Program-made: the position numbers and the translations under genes | Notes under the pieces: generated by a model | Database searches by the model: none | The model's input: only the letters and a program-made list of their open reading frames with translations | What the model was told of the DNA's origin: nothing | Shown here: piece after piece, positions 8,767 through 18,383 of the stretch | Numbering within the stretch: the first letter of the stretch is position 1 | Layout: each line of letters opens with the position of its first letter | Assembly: GCA_937983075.1 (NCBI GenBank) | Contig: CALKAQ010000013.1 | Coordinates: 1 to 64,000 of the forward strand | DNA: 64,000 nucleotides | Reading direction: 5' to 3' | Source of the DNA: an uncultured bacterium | Lineage (GTDB): Bacteria; Bacillota; Limnochordia; DTU080; JAAYLA01

Positions 8767-9618
8767 TCACGGCACGAGGCGTTCCACCCAATCATCGGGA
8801 CGGACCCGGACAACCCGATTGACCTCGTCCACCTCTTCTAAGACCGCCAATGATACATAATCGTCGACGAGTTTTTCTTCGGGCTTCGCCGTCGCCACCA
8901 TGACACCGATGCCAAGCACTCGGGCTTCGAACTCAGCCATCAGGTCCACAAGCCCGCGGGCTGAGCCGCCGGCTTTCATGAAGTCGTCGATCAGCAGCAC
9001 AGTCGCCCCCTGCGGCAGAGCACGGCGCGACAGCGACATCGTCTCGATGCGCCGAGAACCCGACACGTAATTCATCGACACAACCGTGCCATCGGTTACC
9101 CGCCCGGCCCGGCGTACAATGATCAGCGGGACGTCAAGTGCACGCGCCGTCATCAGCGCGATCGGAATGCCGCGGGTTTCAACCGTAACCACGGCTTCCG
9201 GGCGGGACTCCTGCGTCAGCACCGATGCGAAAATTTCTCCGACTCGGGACATCATGCGGGGCGAAGCGATGAGGTCGGACATGTAAAGAAATCCGCCCGG
9301 CAGAATACGCTGCGGATCGGACAATGCCTCACACAATTCAGCCACCGTTTCGCGGATGGCACGGTTGCTGTATCGCGGGGTGTAGCGAACGCCGCCGGCA
9401 GCCCCTATGATACTCTCAAGCTCGCCGATCGGCTCACTTTTCAGCGCGTCCCGAATAATCGCCAAGTCTTCGCTGATGGTCGATTTCGCAACGCCAAACC
9501 GACTGGCCAGCTCAGTCAACGATATCACTTGCCCAGGCGCATCGAGGAGCATTTTGGTGATCAGCGGCAGACGTTCGCTGCGGCGTACCGGCCCGGGTTT
9601 GCTTACGTTGTGGCTCAA
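8767..9618 (-). CDS. purR: Purine operon regulator, PRPP-responsive
   Basis: PurR of Firmicutes binds PurBox DNA and is released by PRPP. The 283 residues fit: a winged helix-turn-helix (about 15-80, LTELASRFGVAKSTISEDLA) and a type I phosphoribosyltransferase fold with the PRPP loop VLLIDDFMKAGG near residue 205. The start is TTG, three bases after the stop of the upstream gene, and its weak Shine-Dalgarno overlaps that stop, which suggests translational coupling. The ispE-purR vicinity is conserved in Bacillus. spoVG, which lies between purR and glmU there, is missing here. Confidence 0.95.
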   Translation of the reverse strand: MSHNVSKPGPVRRSERLPLITKMLLDAPGQVISLTELASRFGVAKSTISEDLAIIRDALKSEPIGELESIIGAAGGVRYTPRYSNRAIRETVAELCEALSDPQRILPGGFLYMSDLIASPRMMSRVGEIFASVLTQESRPEAVVTVETRGIPIALMTARALDVPLIIVRRAGRVTDGTVVSMNYVSGSRRIETMSLSRRALPQGATVLLIDDFMKAGGSARGLVDLMAEFEARVLGIGVMVATAKPEEKLVDDYVSLAVLEEVDEVNRVVRVRPDDWVERLVP

Positions 9619-9621
9619 GCG

Positions 9622-10428
9622 TCACCCACCGCCTTTTGCCGCCATCCGCTTTTCCATGATTTCCTGCACCAACGCCAAATCGCTCGGCTTGTCGACGTCA
9701 AATCCGATTTCGGGATAGGGCGATTCCACCGCCGTGCCCCGGAAGCCGAGAATCCGAAAAGCGCCTTCCTCGACTTCGCTGACGCTGAGACGTCGGAAAA
9801 TCAACTTGAAGATGAATTTAAAGCCGAAAAGCCGTGCCAACTGGAAGGGCTTTTTGCGCAGCGCAAACGTCTGCTCCAGCACGAAGCGTCCTTGTTCAAG
9901 CACCTTCGGTGTCACGAGCGCCAAGTTTCCGCCCGTGAAGGTTCCTTCCCGCAGCCGGACGTACGTCCGCTGCACACCAGGATAAGCTGCTTCGTTGATG
10001 TGCTTGGCTACAATGGGATAATACAGGTCGGCGTCCTGCGATTTGGCTTCGCAGCGGCGGATGAAATCATCGACCGCTTTCGTTGTAAGCAGCGGAATAT
10101 CTGAGGTGACGATGAGCACTTTGCGCTCGTCCGACAGGTAATTGATGCCGCGCAAAATGTTCTCGAGCATGTTGTCGCCCGCTGCGACGAATTCTGCGTC
10201 CTGCCTGGAGGAATCCCGCGCGAGGAACTCGCCCACGTCAGGTGGTGCCACAACCGCAATCCGTCCGATATATTCACTCTGCCGCAGCGCTTCGATCACG
10301 TAATCGATCATCGGGCGGCCTGCGATTTCAATCATCGCTTCCGACAGTGCCGGACTTACCTCTTTGAGCTGCCCGTCATTGGGCGCACCTGCAAGCAAAA
10401 TCGCATCGATCAATGTGCCTACTCCCAA
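9622..10428 (-). CDS. MobA-like NTP transferase of unknown substrate
   Basis: The 268 residues have a nucleotidyltransferase fold of the MobA/GlmU type: an N-terminal DAILLAGAPN loop in place of the canonical LAGGxGxR, then IEIAGRPMIDYVIEAL and VTSDIPLL, which supplies the metal-binding Asp. The near C-terminal IGFDVDKPSDL is typical of molybdopterin-guanylyl and CTP transferases. The missing Arg and Gly residues in the first loop leave the substrate open. It sits between ispE and purR on the same strand, 60 bases after ispE, and its stop is coupled to the purR start. A role in nucleotide-sugar or isoprenoid metabolism is possible but not shown. Confidence 0.75.
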   Translation of the reverse strand: MGVGTLIDAILLAGAPNDGQLKEVSPALSEAMIEIAGRPMIDYVIEALRQSEYIGRIAVVAPPDVGEFLARDSSRQDAEFVAAGDNMLENILRGINYLSDERKVLIVTSDIPLLTTKAVDDFIRRCEAKSQDADLYYPIVAKHINEAAYPGVQRTYVRLREGTFTGGNLALVTPKVLEQGRFVLEQTFALRKKPFQLARLFGFKFIFKLIFRRLSVSEVEEGAFRILGFRGTAVESPYPEIGFDVDKPSDLALVQEIMEKRMAAKGGG

Positions 10429-10488
10429 TCTACGGATTCACCACCAGTCACCAGGAACACGCTTCCACCAGCCAAAACTTTCCGGTCT

Positions 10489-11496
10489 TCAAACGCCGGT
10501 GCCACCAACCGTCTGCAGTTTGGGAGATTGCCCCGTCACCATTCGCTTCTCCGCGACCTGCGTGCCTCCGAAACCGCTCCACACCCACCATCCGGCGTTG
10601 TGCGACGCGGCGTATTCCCGACAAGCTTCCGCGATGGCTTCGGCGTGCGCCTCATCGGCCGCCAAACCGAACACCGTCGGGCCGCTGCCTGCCACAAGAC
10701 ACCCTAAGGCTCCTGCTTTGCGCAACGCTTCCTGCACGACGGCGATATCCGGCAACAGACGTTGAGCCGCCGGCTCCAAATCGTTGTACAATGCCGCCGC
10801 AATCCGCTGAAAATCGCCGGAGTGCAGCGCTTGAATCATTTCGACCGTGCGCCTTCCGGGACGGCGTTCGGGCCCGCCTAATTCATCGAAGCTTCGATAC
10901 ACCTCGGCGGCGGTCAGCGGGTGGCGCACGTTGACCAGCACCAAGGGCAGCTGCGGAACGCCGGAAAGCGGTGTGCAGCGATCGCCGATGCCTTCGACAA
11001 GCGCCGGGCGCGAATACACACAAAAAGGAATGTCCGCTCCTAGTCGAACGCCAATCTGAGCCAGTTCATCCAAGTCGAGCTTCCATCCCCACAAGCGGCT
11101 GAGCCCCACCAGCACGGCCGCGGCATCGGCGCTGCCTCCGCCCAAACCCGCAGCGACGGGAATGCGCTTTTTCAACCGTATGTGAACACCTGCCGGCTCA
11201 AGACCACGTTTTTCCCCTTCGCTCCGCAGCAGCTCGGCTGCCCGCCAAGCGAGGTTTTGTTCGCCGCCGTCGATGGCTTCACCGGCGAGAACTTCCGCCA
11301 TCTCGACTTCGAGGCTCAAACTGCCGACAGGTGCTTTGACGAGTTCGATTTCATCGACGAGAGACAACGGAACCATCACGCTGGCAATCGGGTGGTAGCC
11401 GTCTTCCTGACGCGGCCCGACTTCCAGCGTGAGATTAAGCTTTGCGGACGCTTGAATGACCATCCGCTCCGCAGCGCCATTTGAAGGACACTGCAT
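10489..11496 (-). CDS. ispE: 4-diphosphocytidyl-2-C-methyl-D-erythritol kinase
   Basis: IspE phosphorylates CDP-methylerythritol in the non-mevalonate isoprenoid pathway. It is a GHMP kinase: SAKLNLTLEVG near the N-terminus, the ATP loop PVAAGLGGGSADAAA at about 112-126, and LVAGSGPTVFGLA in the C-terminal half. At 335 residues it is longer than the usual 285-300. About 11 residues are extra at the N-terminus and about 25 unconserved ones at the C-terminus. The upstream ATG was kept because AAGGAG lies ten bases before it. The ATG at 11463 has only a poor site. Confidence 0.95.
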   Translation of the reverse strand: MQCPSNGAAERMVIQASAKLNLTLEVGPRQEDGYHPIASVMVPLSLVDEIELVKAPVGSLSLEVEMAEVLAGEAIDGGEQNLAWRAAELLRSEGEKRGLEPAGVHIRLKKRIPVAAGLGGGSADAAAVLVGLSRLWGWKLDLDELAQIGVRLGADIPFCVYSRPALVEGIGDRCTPLSGVPQLPLVLVNVRHPLTAAEVYRSFDELGGPERRPGRRTVEMIQALHSGDFQRIAAALYNDLEPAAQRLLPDIAVVQEALRKAGALGCLVAGSGPTVFGLAADEAHAEAIAEACREYAASHNAGWWVWSGFGGTQVAEKRMVTGQSPKLQTVGGTGV

Positions 11497-11541
11497 GCAC
11501 TGGTTGCTCCTTTCCGTCGGCCTGGAGCGGCTGCATTCCGT

Positions 11542-12771
11542 TTATTGGAAAAGGTTCGTGAAAAAGTTCAACGTCGCATTCCAGGCCCGGGCGAAAAAGC
11601 CTTGTCGGCGTACGTCGGCGGTCAAGTAGGCCGGCGCACGTCCAACTTCACGCCCATCCACCGTTACGACAACTTCTCCGACTTCGGTATCGGCCTTCAA
11701 CGGCGCCCGAATACCGTCTTTCAACAATACCTCAACCTGAATGTCAACCACCGAGCTGCGCGGAGCGAGCACCATAAGCGGTTCGGCCAAATACACTTCG
11801 GCCGTCCCCACGGCCTGAGCGATTTCGACCGGGAACGTCTTCCCCGCCTCGCCTACTTGTACGTATTCGTGCGTGAAACCGAAGTTGAGCAGCCGACGTG
11901 TTTCCGCGTAGCGAATTTCGGACGTCTCGGCACGCATGACGACGGAAATCAAGCGCATGCCGTCGCGCTCCTCAGTGGCGACGAGAAGATAGCCGGCTTC
12001 GTTGGTAAAGCCGGTTTTCAATCCGTCAACGTTTCGAGATGCGTCGCGCACGAGCTGATTCGTGTTCTCGAGGCGAATTGGATTCCGGGTTCCCGTGGGG
12101 CCGAGCCACATTTCGGGTTCCCGCGTGAAGTCGAGGATATCGGGGTACTTCAGAATGAGTTCCCGGGCAACAATCATCGCATCACGCGCACTCATGCGGC
12201 TTTCGCCTTCGTAATCACGATCCCAGCCGTGTGCGTTGATAAAACGGGTGTTTACCATGCCCAGCTGCTGCGCACGTCGGTTCATCCAATCGACAAAAGC
12301 TTGTTCGGTGCCGGAAATGTGTTCTGCCAGGGCGATCGAAGCGTCGTTTGCCGAGTGAATGGCCACCGCAGCCAACAGTTGACTGACCGTGAGGGTGTCG
12401 CCCGCGGCGACCCAAATTTGCGATCCGTCAATGGCCGCAGCCCGCGGCGACACCGTGACGACGTCGCTCCAGTTGATCAGACCTTGTTCGACGGCTTCCA
12501 CCGTGAGCAGCATGGTCATCATTTTGACCAAGCTCGCCGGCGGCAAAGGTGTGTCGGCGTTTTTTTCAAACAGCACCTGGCCGGTGTCGGCAACGACCAG
12601 GATGGCTGATTCGACATTCGGTACGTCGAAAACGACCGCGCCGACGGGTGCACCGAAGGATCCGAGGAGGAGCGTCGCAACGAGAACCAAGATTCCCGCG
12701 ACGCGCCCCCAGCAACGGGTAACATTCGTCCATGAGCGCCATACCGCATCCGTGCCGAAGTGATTGGGCAT
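11542..12771 (-). CDS. dacF: D-alanyl-D-alanine carboxypeptidase, DacF/PBP5 type
   Basis: This low-molecular-weight penicillin-binding protein trims the terminal D-Ala of peptidoglycan stem peptides outside the cytoplasmic membrane. The three catalytic motifs are present: SLVK near residue 80, SAN near 140 and KTG near 253. A hydrophobic signal segment (VAGILVLVATLLLGSFGA) leads the protein. The last residues, FFARAWNATLNFFTNLF, form the amphipathic helix that holds such enzymes to the membrane. A start at 12771 was chosen because GGAGGG lies nine bases upstream; the ATG at 12792 has none. Which sporulation or vegetative paralogue it is cannot be told. Confidence 0.9.
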   Translation of the reverse strand: MPNHFGTDAVWRSWTNVTRCWGRVAGILVLVATLLLGSFGAPVGAVVFDVPNVESAILVVADTGQVLFEKNADTPLPPASLVKMMTMLLTVEAVEQGLINWSDVVTVSPRAAAIDGSQIWVAAGDTLTVSQLLAAVAIHSANDASIALAEHISGTEQAFVDWMNRRAQQLGMVNTRFINAHGWDRDYEGESRMSARDAMIVARELILKYPDILDFTREPEMWLGPTGTRNPIRLENTNQLVRDASRNVDGLKTGFTNEAGYLLVATEERDGMRLISVVMRAETSEIRYAETRRLLNFGFTHEYVQVGEAGKTFPVEIAQAVGTAEVYLAEPLMVLAPRSSVVDIQVEVLLKDGIRAPLKADTEVGEVVVTVDGREVGRAPAYLTADVRRQGFFARAWNATLNFFTNLFQ

Positions 12772-12936
12772 GTCTTGATTCCCTCCACACATAGTCGCAG
12801 TCTCGAGTACGAATTACCCGCTTGTTCCTAATGCAATTCCACACAACAACGGTCTACACCTTTTGCCGGGACAGTGCCGATTGTTGGCGAATCATGGATT
12901 CGCTTTGCCGGGTGTACACACCGAATGCAGAGGTTC

Positions 12937-13860
12937 TTACCGGTCGGACGCCGCTGCAGCGGGCTCATGCGGGGCATGGAAGCGGAGAATCCGAATCAAT
13001 GTGTTTCGCATTTCGGAGCGCGGCACGATCAAGTCGATAAAACCGTGTTCAAAGACCGTTTCGGCTTTTTGCAAATTGGAGGGAATGGGTCGTCGGATGG
13101 TTTCTTCAATTACCCGCGGGCCTGCAAAACCGACGGTCGCCCCAGGTTCAGCAATGTTAATGTCGCCCAAAGATGCGAAGCTTCCAAAAACACCTGCGGT
13201 AGTCGGATCCGTCAACACGGAAACGAAGAGGAGGCCGCGTTTATTGTGCGCATCGACGGCAGCGGCGGTTTTTTGCATTTGCATGAGCGAAAAGATGCCT
13301 TCCTGCATGCGTGCGCCGCCGGACGCCGAAAACGTAATGACGGGCAGCCTCTCTTTGCCGGCGTATTCAAATGCTCGAGCAACTTTCTCACCGACGATGG
13401 AACCCATGCTGCCGCCCCGGAAAAAAAAGTCCATGGCTACAATCACGGCCGGATAGTTGCCAATGGTACCGACGCCGCTGAGGACTGCGTCGCGCAATCC
13501 GGTTTTTTCGTAGTCGCTGGCCATTTTTTGTTCGTAATCGGGGAAATTCAGCGGGTTTGCGGGAACGAGGTTGCTGTCGAGTTCAATAAATTCGTCGACA
13601 TTGTCGACGATCTGCCGAATACGCTCACGTGCACTGATCTTGTGGTGGTAACCGCACTTTTCGCATACGTAAAGGTTGTTCGCCAATTCCTTTTGGTAGA
13701 GGGTGGCTCCGCAACCTTGGCACTTTGTCCACGCGCCGTCCGGGATTTCGGGCTTTGCCGCATCTTCCTGCACACCGGCGGCTGGCTCCGACGAATCGGT
13801 TGTAGTCTTCACCTTCACATACTTCGAACGGGCGCGAAATATTTCGCGGAACTTACTCAA
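12937..13860 (-). CDS. accD: Acetyl-CoA carboxylase carboxyltransferase, beta subunit
   Basis: AccD with AccA transfers carboxyl groups from biotin to acetyl-CoA, the first step of fatty-acid synthesis. A four-cysteine zinc ribbon (C47, C50, C65, C68: CQGC and CEKC) is followed by the crotonase-like carboxyltransferase fold with FFRGGSMGSIVGEK and SASGGARMQEG. The TTG at 13860 was chosen because GAGGGGTGA precedes it and the product then matches family N-termini. The frame is open to a GTG at 13890. accA, usually the next gene, is not here, and dacF follows instead. Confidence 0.94.
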   Translation of the reverse strand: MSKFREIFRARSKYVKVKTTTDSSEPAAGVQEDAAKPEIPDGAWTKCQGCGATLYQKELANNLYVCEKCGYHHKISARERIRQIVDNVDEFIELDSNLVPANPLNFPDYEQKMASDYEKTGLRDAVLSGVGTIGNYPAVIVAMDFFFRGGSMGSIVGEKVARAFEYAGKERLPVITFSASGGARMQEGIFSLMQMQKTAAAVDAHNKRGLLFVSVLTDPTTAGVFGSFASLGDINIAEPGATVGFAGPRVIEETIRRPIPSNLQKAETVFEHGFIDLIVPRSEMRNTLIRILRFHAPHEPAAAASDR

Positions 13861-14094
13861 GACGCTCACCCCTCTTTCGGCACGATACACATAGCATGCG
13901 CCGGTTCCTGCGAGCAGCTACAGCATAACTATTTTAGGCACTTGGACCTAAACTCCTCCCGCCAAAGGTACATTCAAAAAACGCGCATCCGCACATCATA
14001 CCGAACATAGGCGCAAACGTGCCGACAGCACACGCAAGGCCATCGGCACGCAGTTGGGGATGCGATCACCATTTCTTTTGCCTGCGTTCGATCG

Positions 14095-15762
14095 TCAGGA
14101 CTCGGCGCTCGCCTCGGCGAAATGCACTTCCTCCGGCTTCCGTCCGGGAATGCACAGTTTGCTTCCGACCGGCGGCTCCGTCCCTTCCGCAAGCCATTCG
14201 TTGTTCGCCAACAGGTCGGCCACCGTCGTTCGGTACACCTGGCTCAATTTCCACAGCGTGTCGTCTTCCTGGACGACGACGAACGTAAACGTGGCCGGAT
14301 CCGGATCTTCAGGCGGCACGACGACGGCTTCGATGACGTTCGAGACGATTTTTTCACGCCCTACCGTAACATCGAGCTCCAATTGAACCTTCGCCTCGAG
14401 CGTTTGCCTGTTGATCAAGTCGAAATCGACCCTGCGCACCACGGCGTCCACCTGGCGGTCGAGTCCGGGCTCGGCTCCCGGCAGATGAACTTCAATGTCA
14501 AAGTTGATCGCGTCGGGCCAGTGGGCGCTGTAGACTTCGCCGTCACCCATATCGCCCCGTCCGACATACAAAGCGTTTACGGAAATCGTTCCCTCAACCG
14601 CCACCTTGTCTCCCAGCACGTGGACGTCTTGAACGTGAACCTGTGCGTCGCCCTGCAGCAGACGTTCGATCGGCGGGTATCCTTCCGGGATTTCCAAAAC
14701 GCCGTCCAAATCCGATCGCGCCTGGGTCTCACCGACCGCTTCGTACAGCGCGAGCTCTTCGGTGCGTGCAGCGATTTCGTCCGACTCGCCGCTGAGGTCC
14801 GTCAAGCATGACACGAGCTCGATTCGGTAGGCGACAGCTTCAACGACCACATCAACGTCAGCGACGATATTCCAACCTTCTTCAGTTTCTTCAATGCGGT
14901 AGTCACGCACTTTCACATGGACCGTTGCTTTAACATGGGCATCCGGTCCGACACGTTCCATGGGGACTTCCGACTCGAACGCTCCGGCCCGATGCCACTC
15001 GGCGCTTTGAATGCCGGCGCCTTCACCGCCTTCATACAGGGCGGAGCATTCCAAATGCCCGCGAATCTTCACGTGTCCGTCAGCTGCAATCACGTCGTCA
15101 ACAATGGCCTGCGCCTGCACGCACAGGACATTTTCGGGCGTGCTCCTGCCACCGAGTCCTAACACCGCCGTCATTTGCTCGCGGTTGTAGCCTTCGCCCA
15201 AATAGGATCGGAGACGCACCTGTTCGGTTTCCTGGATCACGTCGGCCCCGGTTGCGCCCAACGTTATGGTGACGTTCGCGTATTCCTTGGCCTTTCCCGT
15301 CAAATCGAGCACAACGTCGACTTCAAGCCCCCGCTCATCGCGGCTGACCTCGTAATGCAAAGCGTGCAAAGCCGCTTTGACATCGACGACGTGGTCGTCC
15401 GAAGCGCCCGGAAGCTCCAGCAGATACGTAAACGGCAACCCTCGCTGCCAACTGGCGTGCACGAGCCGCTCTTGTACCGTCGGCGAAGAAGCATCGTCGT
15501 CATCGCCGTCCGGAACCGCGTACCGCGACGCTTCTTCCAGCGTGGTGTAAAGAAGTGAAAAGTGAATGACACCTTCTACGAGCGCCCTGTCATCCGAGGT
15601 CTCCACCTTGAGCACTTCGGGCTTTGCCTTGACCTTCAAGGCTCGCCCGATTGGGGGAAGACCGCTCGGCAGTTCCAGGGAGCCTTCCACTACGGGTTGG
15701 GCATGCCCCTCGCTGACGATCTTCTCGATGTCCAACGTCCTCTTCTCGAGTCGCAAGGCCAT
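14095..15762 (-). CDS. sipL: SipL-like spore morphogenesis protein (SPOCS repeats plus LysM)
   Basis: SipL of clostridia binds SpoIVA and tethers the coat to the forespore. The 555 residues contain three DUF3794/SPOCS-type beta-rich repeats (roughly 25-135, 165-290 and 350-470). Repeats one and three share the lead LELPSGLPPI and LEIPEGYPPI. A C-terminal LysM domain follows (about 480-545, VVQEDDTLWKLSQVYRTTV). There is no signal peptide, as expected for a mother-cell protein. The start has GGAGG seven to eight bases upstream. It is 17 bases after the LysM/GH18 gene, with which it probably forms a sporulation operon. Confidence 0.88.
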   Translation of the reverse strand: MALRLEKRTLDIEKIVSEGHAQPVVEGSLELPSGLPPIGRALKVKAKPEVLKVETSDDRALVEGVIHFSLLYTTLEEASRYAVPDGDDDDASSPTVQERLVHASWQRGLPFTYLLELPGASDDHVVDVKAALHALHYEVSRDERGLEVDVVLDLTGKAKEYANVTITLGATGADVIQETEQVRLRSYLGEGYNREQMTAVLGLGGRSTPENVLCVQAQAIVDDVIAADGHVKIRGHLECSALYEGGEGAGIQSAEWHRAGAFESEVPMERVGPDAHVKATVHVKVRDYRIEETEEGWNIVADVDVVVEAVAYRIELVSCLTDLSGESDEIAARTEELALYEAVGETQARSDLDGVLEIPEGYPPIERLLQGDAQVHVQDVHVLGDKVAVEGTISVNALYVGRGDMGDGEVYSAHWPDAINFDIEVHLPGAEPGLDRQVDAVVRRVDFDLINRQTLEAKVQLELDVTVGREKIVSNVIEAVVVPPEDPDPATFTFVVVQEDDTLWKLSQVYRTTVADLLANNEWLAEGTEPPVGSKLCIPGRKPEEVHFAEASAES

Positions 15763-15779
15763 TTGGATGCCTCCTTCTA

Positions 15780-17159
15780 CTAACGGTTCATACCGATACG
15801 TATGTCCATGCCGCCCCGATCATGACGGCATGCCGTTAAAAAGCGCGGCAAACGCTGCCAAATGCGTATGTCCTCGCCCCCTAACGGTCCCAGGAAGATT
15901 CCACCTAAGCGGCAGCGCTCGACGAGGTGGATTTTCGCTTCAACACTGCCCGAACCCGCAATCCAAAGCTCCTTCATCGCCCCGGTATCGGCATCCGACC
16001 AAGCGCAAGAGAGGACCGCTCTATCGTCGTCCCACGCAGGCTTTTGTCGCTGGGTGTATGCCAGCGCCATCCCTTGCTGATACGAAAGCGTTCGGACAGT
16101 CCTGCTTGCTTCATCGTATTCGTACGCGTCGAGCGACATGCCCAAGATGACCTTCCAGCTCGGTACCTGACGGCATAGGCGGCGCAAATTGTACTGCAGC
16201 GTGGACAGTGAGGGAAGCGGATCTCCCCATGTGGTGAACCAATGGCCTTGCAGGATGAGTCCGTGCGCGTGGCGCGCCAATCGGCGCACGTCGAGTTCGG
16301 CCGCGCCGAGCCGACCTCGCAAGCCCGGACGAAACACCGGTATGCCGACGTAAAGCTTCAGCCCGGCGGCACGGACGATTTCCGTCGCGCCGGCGATCCA
16401 ACGCAAAAATCGGGCGCCATCGCCAAAGCGAATGGGCCCGACATCGACACAAACGGCAAACACATCCGGTATGCGTACGATTTCATTCAATTCGTCGTAA
16501 AATGGCTTCCAGCGCTTTTTGGCCGCCAAAAAGGCGCCGAACGCTTCAGCGGTTTGACCGCCTTCCCCTCGTGTGTGCACATAGGCGAACATTCCCGTGC
16601 CCCGGTTGCGGCAGACGTCCAACACTTCGGGCTCAGCCGTCCGCACCCATTCCCCGGAATCATCCATGCGGAAGTGGACGGCACTCAGTCCAGTCAACGT
16701 CTGTGCGGTGCGCCGGAGAACGAAATCGATGCCGCGGGCATTCGTAAGCCTTTCCGTGAATCCGAGCACCGTCCGGCAGCGGACGACCAAGCGCTGACCC
16801 TCGTACAGCCGACGGCGTCGCGAAAGCCGATTGCTGCGCTGCAAATACTCCACCGTCACCCCGTACCGCCGGGCAATGTCGGTGAGTGTTTCATCCTTCT
16901 TGACAATGTGGACGGTGCGAGTGGACTGCAGCTCAGGATGAAAAAGCATGGCCCGCACTTGCGGTCCGGCCACCCCGTCGACCCGCAGCCGGTGTTCGCG
17001 CTGGAACTGCATGAGCGCATCCTGAGTTACATAGCCGAACTCGCCGTCACACTCACCGACGTCGTACCCGAGCTCGCTGAGGGCACGCTGAAGCCTGACC
17101 ACGTCTTCACCACGGTCATGGAGTCGCAGTGCCGACCTACGCAGCAGCAAACCAAACAC
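15780..17159 (-). CDS. Peptidoglycan-binding, LysM and GH18-like protein, probable spore envelope protein
   Basis: Three parts can be seen in 459 residues: a PG_binding_1 domain (about 10-72, VVRLQRALSELGYDVGECDG), a LysM domain (about 80-128, HIVKKDETLTDIARRYGVT) and a TIM-barrel like the spore germination hydrolases YaaH/SleL (about 140-440). In active GH18 enzymes the fourth strand reads DxxDxDxE. The matching stretch here is FAVCVDVGPIRFG, with no Glu in place, so hydrolase activity is doubtful. There is no signal peptide. It is followed closely by sipL, which supports a coat or cortex role in the mother cell. The GTG start has only a weak Shine-Dalgarno. Confidence 0.75.
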   Translation of the reverse strand: MFGLLLRRSALRLHDRGEDVVRLQRALSELGYDVGECDGEFGYVTQDALMQFQREHRLRVDGVAGPQVRAMLFHPELQSTRTVHIVKKDETLTDIARRYGVTVEYLQRSNRLSRRRRLYEGQRLVVRCRTVLGFTERLTNARGIDFVLRRTAQTLTGLSAVHFRMDDSGEWVRTAEPEVLDVCRNRGTGMFAYVHTRGEGGQTAEAFGAFLAAKKRWKPFYDELNEIVRIPDVFAVCVDVGPIRFGDGARFLRWIAGATEIVRAAGLKLYVGIPVFRPGLRGRLGAAELDVRRLARHAHGLILQGHWFTTWGDPLPSLSTLQYNLRRLCRQVPSWKVILGMSLDAYEYDEASRTVRTLSYQQGMALAYTQRQKPAWDDDRAVLSCAWSDADTGAMKELWIAGSGSVEAKIHLVERCRLGGIFLGPLGGEDIRIWQRLPRFLTACRHDRGGMDIRIGMNR

Positions 17160-17274
17160 CTCACGAGTCGCATATCGCGTTGAGCGCCGTCACGCTCTTT
17201 TGTCACGGTATGCCGGCGCAAGGCCCATTAGCACTGCAGAGAGAGTGTTCGTCCGGAATTCGTTGGCGTCCGGT

Positions 17275-18201
17275 TTAGGTCGTACGAGCCTTTGCGGGGA
17301 ACAGCAGCGATGCGGCGATCGTTCCCGCCAACACAACGAGGATCACGGTCAACGACACGAGAGGAGGTATTTGCACAAACGACATCGCCAACATTTTCGC
17401 CCCGACAAACGACAGGATGACGGACAAACCCAATTTGAGAAACCGGAGTTTCCCCATGACGTTAGCGAGCAGGAAATAAAGCGAACGCAATCCCAAGATC
17501 GCGAAAACATTGGACGTGTACACGATAAACGGCTCTTGGGTCACGGCGAAAATGGCCGGCACGGAGTCGACGGCAAACATCAAATCGCTCGTTTCCACCA
17601 GTGCAAGCACGACGAACAGCGGCGTCGCCATCAAATAACCGTTCCGGCGCACGAAAAACCGATTGCCTTCGTAGGTCTCGGTAACGGGCATGATGCGGCG
17701 CAGCCATTTCAAAACGGGACTTTTGCTCGGGTCGACGTTGTCGTCATCGTTCTGAAACAAAAGGCGGATGCCGGTCAGAAGCAGGAAAGCGCCGAACAAG
17801 TACATGATCCAGTGGAACTTCTCAATCAGCGCGGCTCCGACGGCAATCAAGGTCCCTCGCATCACAAGGGCACCTAAAATTCCCCAAAACAAGACGCGGT
17901 GCTGGTAGCGAAGCGGTACTTGAAAATAGGTAAAGATGAGCACAAAGACAAAGATGTTGTCCGCGCTGAGTGACTTTTCGATGACGTATCCCGTAAGATA
18001 CTGAAGCGCAGCGTCCGATCCTTGCCACCAATACAAGTACCCGCCAAAGGCCAAAGCGACGAGAATCCAAACGACGGTCCAAAAAGCGGCTTCTTTTGCA
18101 TTGACCTCGCGGTCCCGGCGATGAAAAACGCCCAAATCGAGCGCCAGCATAGCCAGAATGAACACGTTGAAGCCGATCCACATGCCTAAACTTGCCGACA
18201 T
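17275..18201 (-). CDS. terC: TerC/Alx-family membrane protein, probable manganese exporter
   Basis: The 308 residues form about seven to nine transmembrane helices and carry the two acidic membrane motifs of the family: EKSLSADNIFVF and ETSDLMFAVDSVPAI. Members such as Alx and B. subtilis YkoY/MeeF export Mn2+ or metallate exported enzymes. A start at 18201 was chosen (GAGGAGTGGG upstream). The longer frame would run through the riboswitch. Control by the manganese-sensing yybP-ykoY element directly upstream supports a manganese role. Confidence 0.93.
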   Translation of the reverse strand: MSASLGMWIGFNVFILAMLALDLGVFHRRDREVNAKEAAFWTVVWILVALAFGGYLYWWQGSDAALQYLTGYVIEKSLSADNIFVFVLIFTYFQVPLRYQHRVLFWGILGALVMRGTLIAVGAALIEKFHWIMYLFGAFLLLTGIRLLFQNDDDNVDPSKSPVLKWLRRIMPVTETYEGNRFFVRRNGYLMATPLFVVLALVETSDLMFAVDSVPAIFAVTQEPFIVYTSNVFAILGLRSLYFLLANVMGKLRFLKLGLSVILSFVGAKMLAMSFVQIPPLVSLTVILVVLAGTIAASLLFPAKARTT

Positions 18202-18235
18202 GGCTGATCCCACTCCTCGGTTTCGGACGGAAATC

Positions 18236-18376
18236 AAAAAAGACCTCCGTCCGGCAATATTGGCCGAATCGAAGGTCTCGCTACCGAGGCATGTGTTTGG
18301 ACTACCTCGTTCCGGGAGCGGGCTATGAACCATAGCCGTAATGACGCCCCTCGGATTGACAAGCTACTCCCCTTCT
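18236..18376 (-). promoter_or_regulatory. yybP-ykoY manganese riboswitch with intrinsic terminator
   Basis: The RNA carries AAGGGGAGTAG (18374-18364), CGTCATTACG, GAGGTAGTCC and GGTAGCGAGACCTT (18284-18272), the conserved pieces of the yybP-ykoY aptamer. AGACCTTCG at the 3' edge of the aptamer can pair with CGGAGGTCT, followed by six T residues (18241-18236), giving a terminator that competes with aptamer closure. In known examples Mn2+ stabilises the aptamer and turns the gene on. That fits terC just downstream. Confidence 0.93.
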
Positions 18377-18383
18377 GTGCCCT

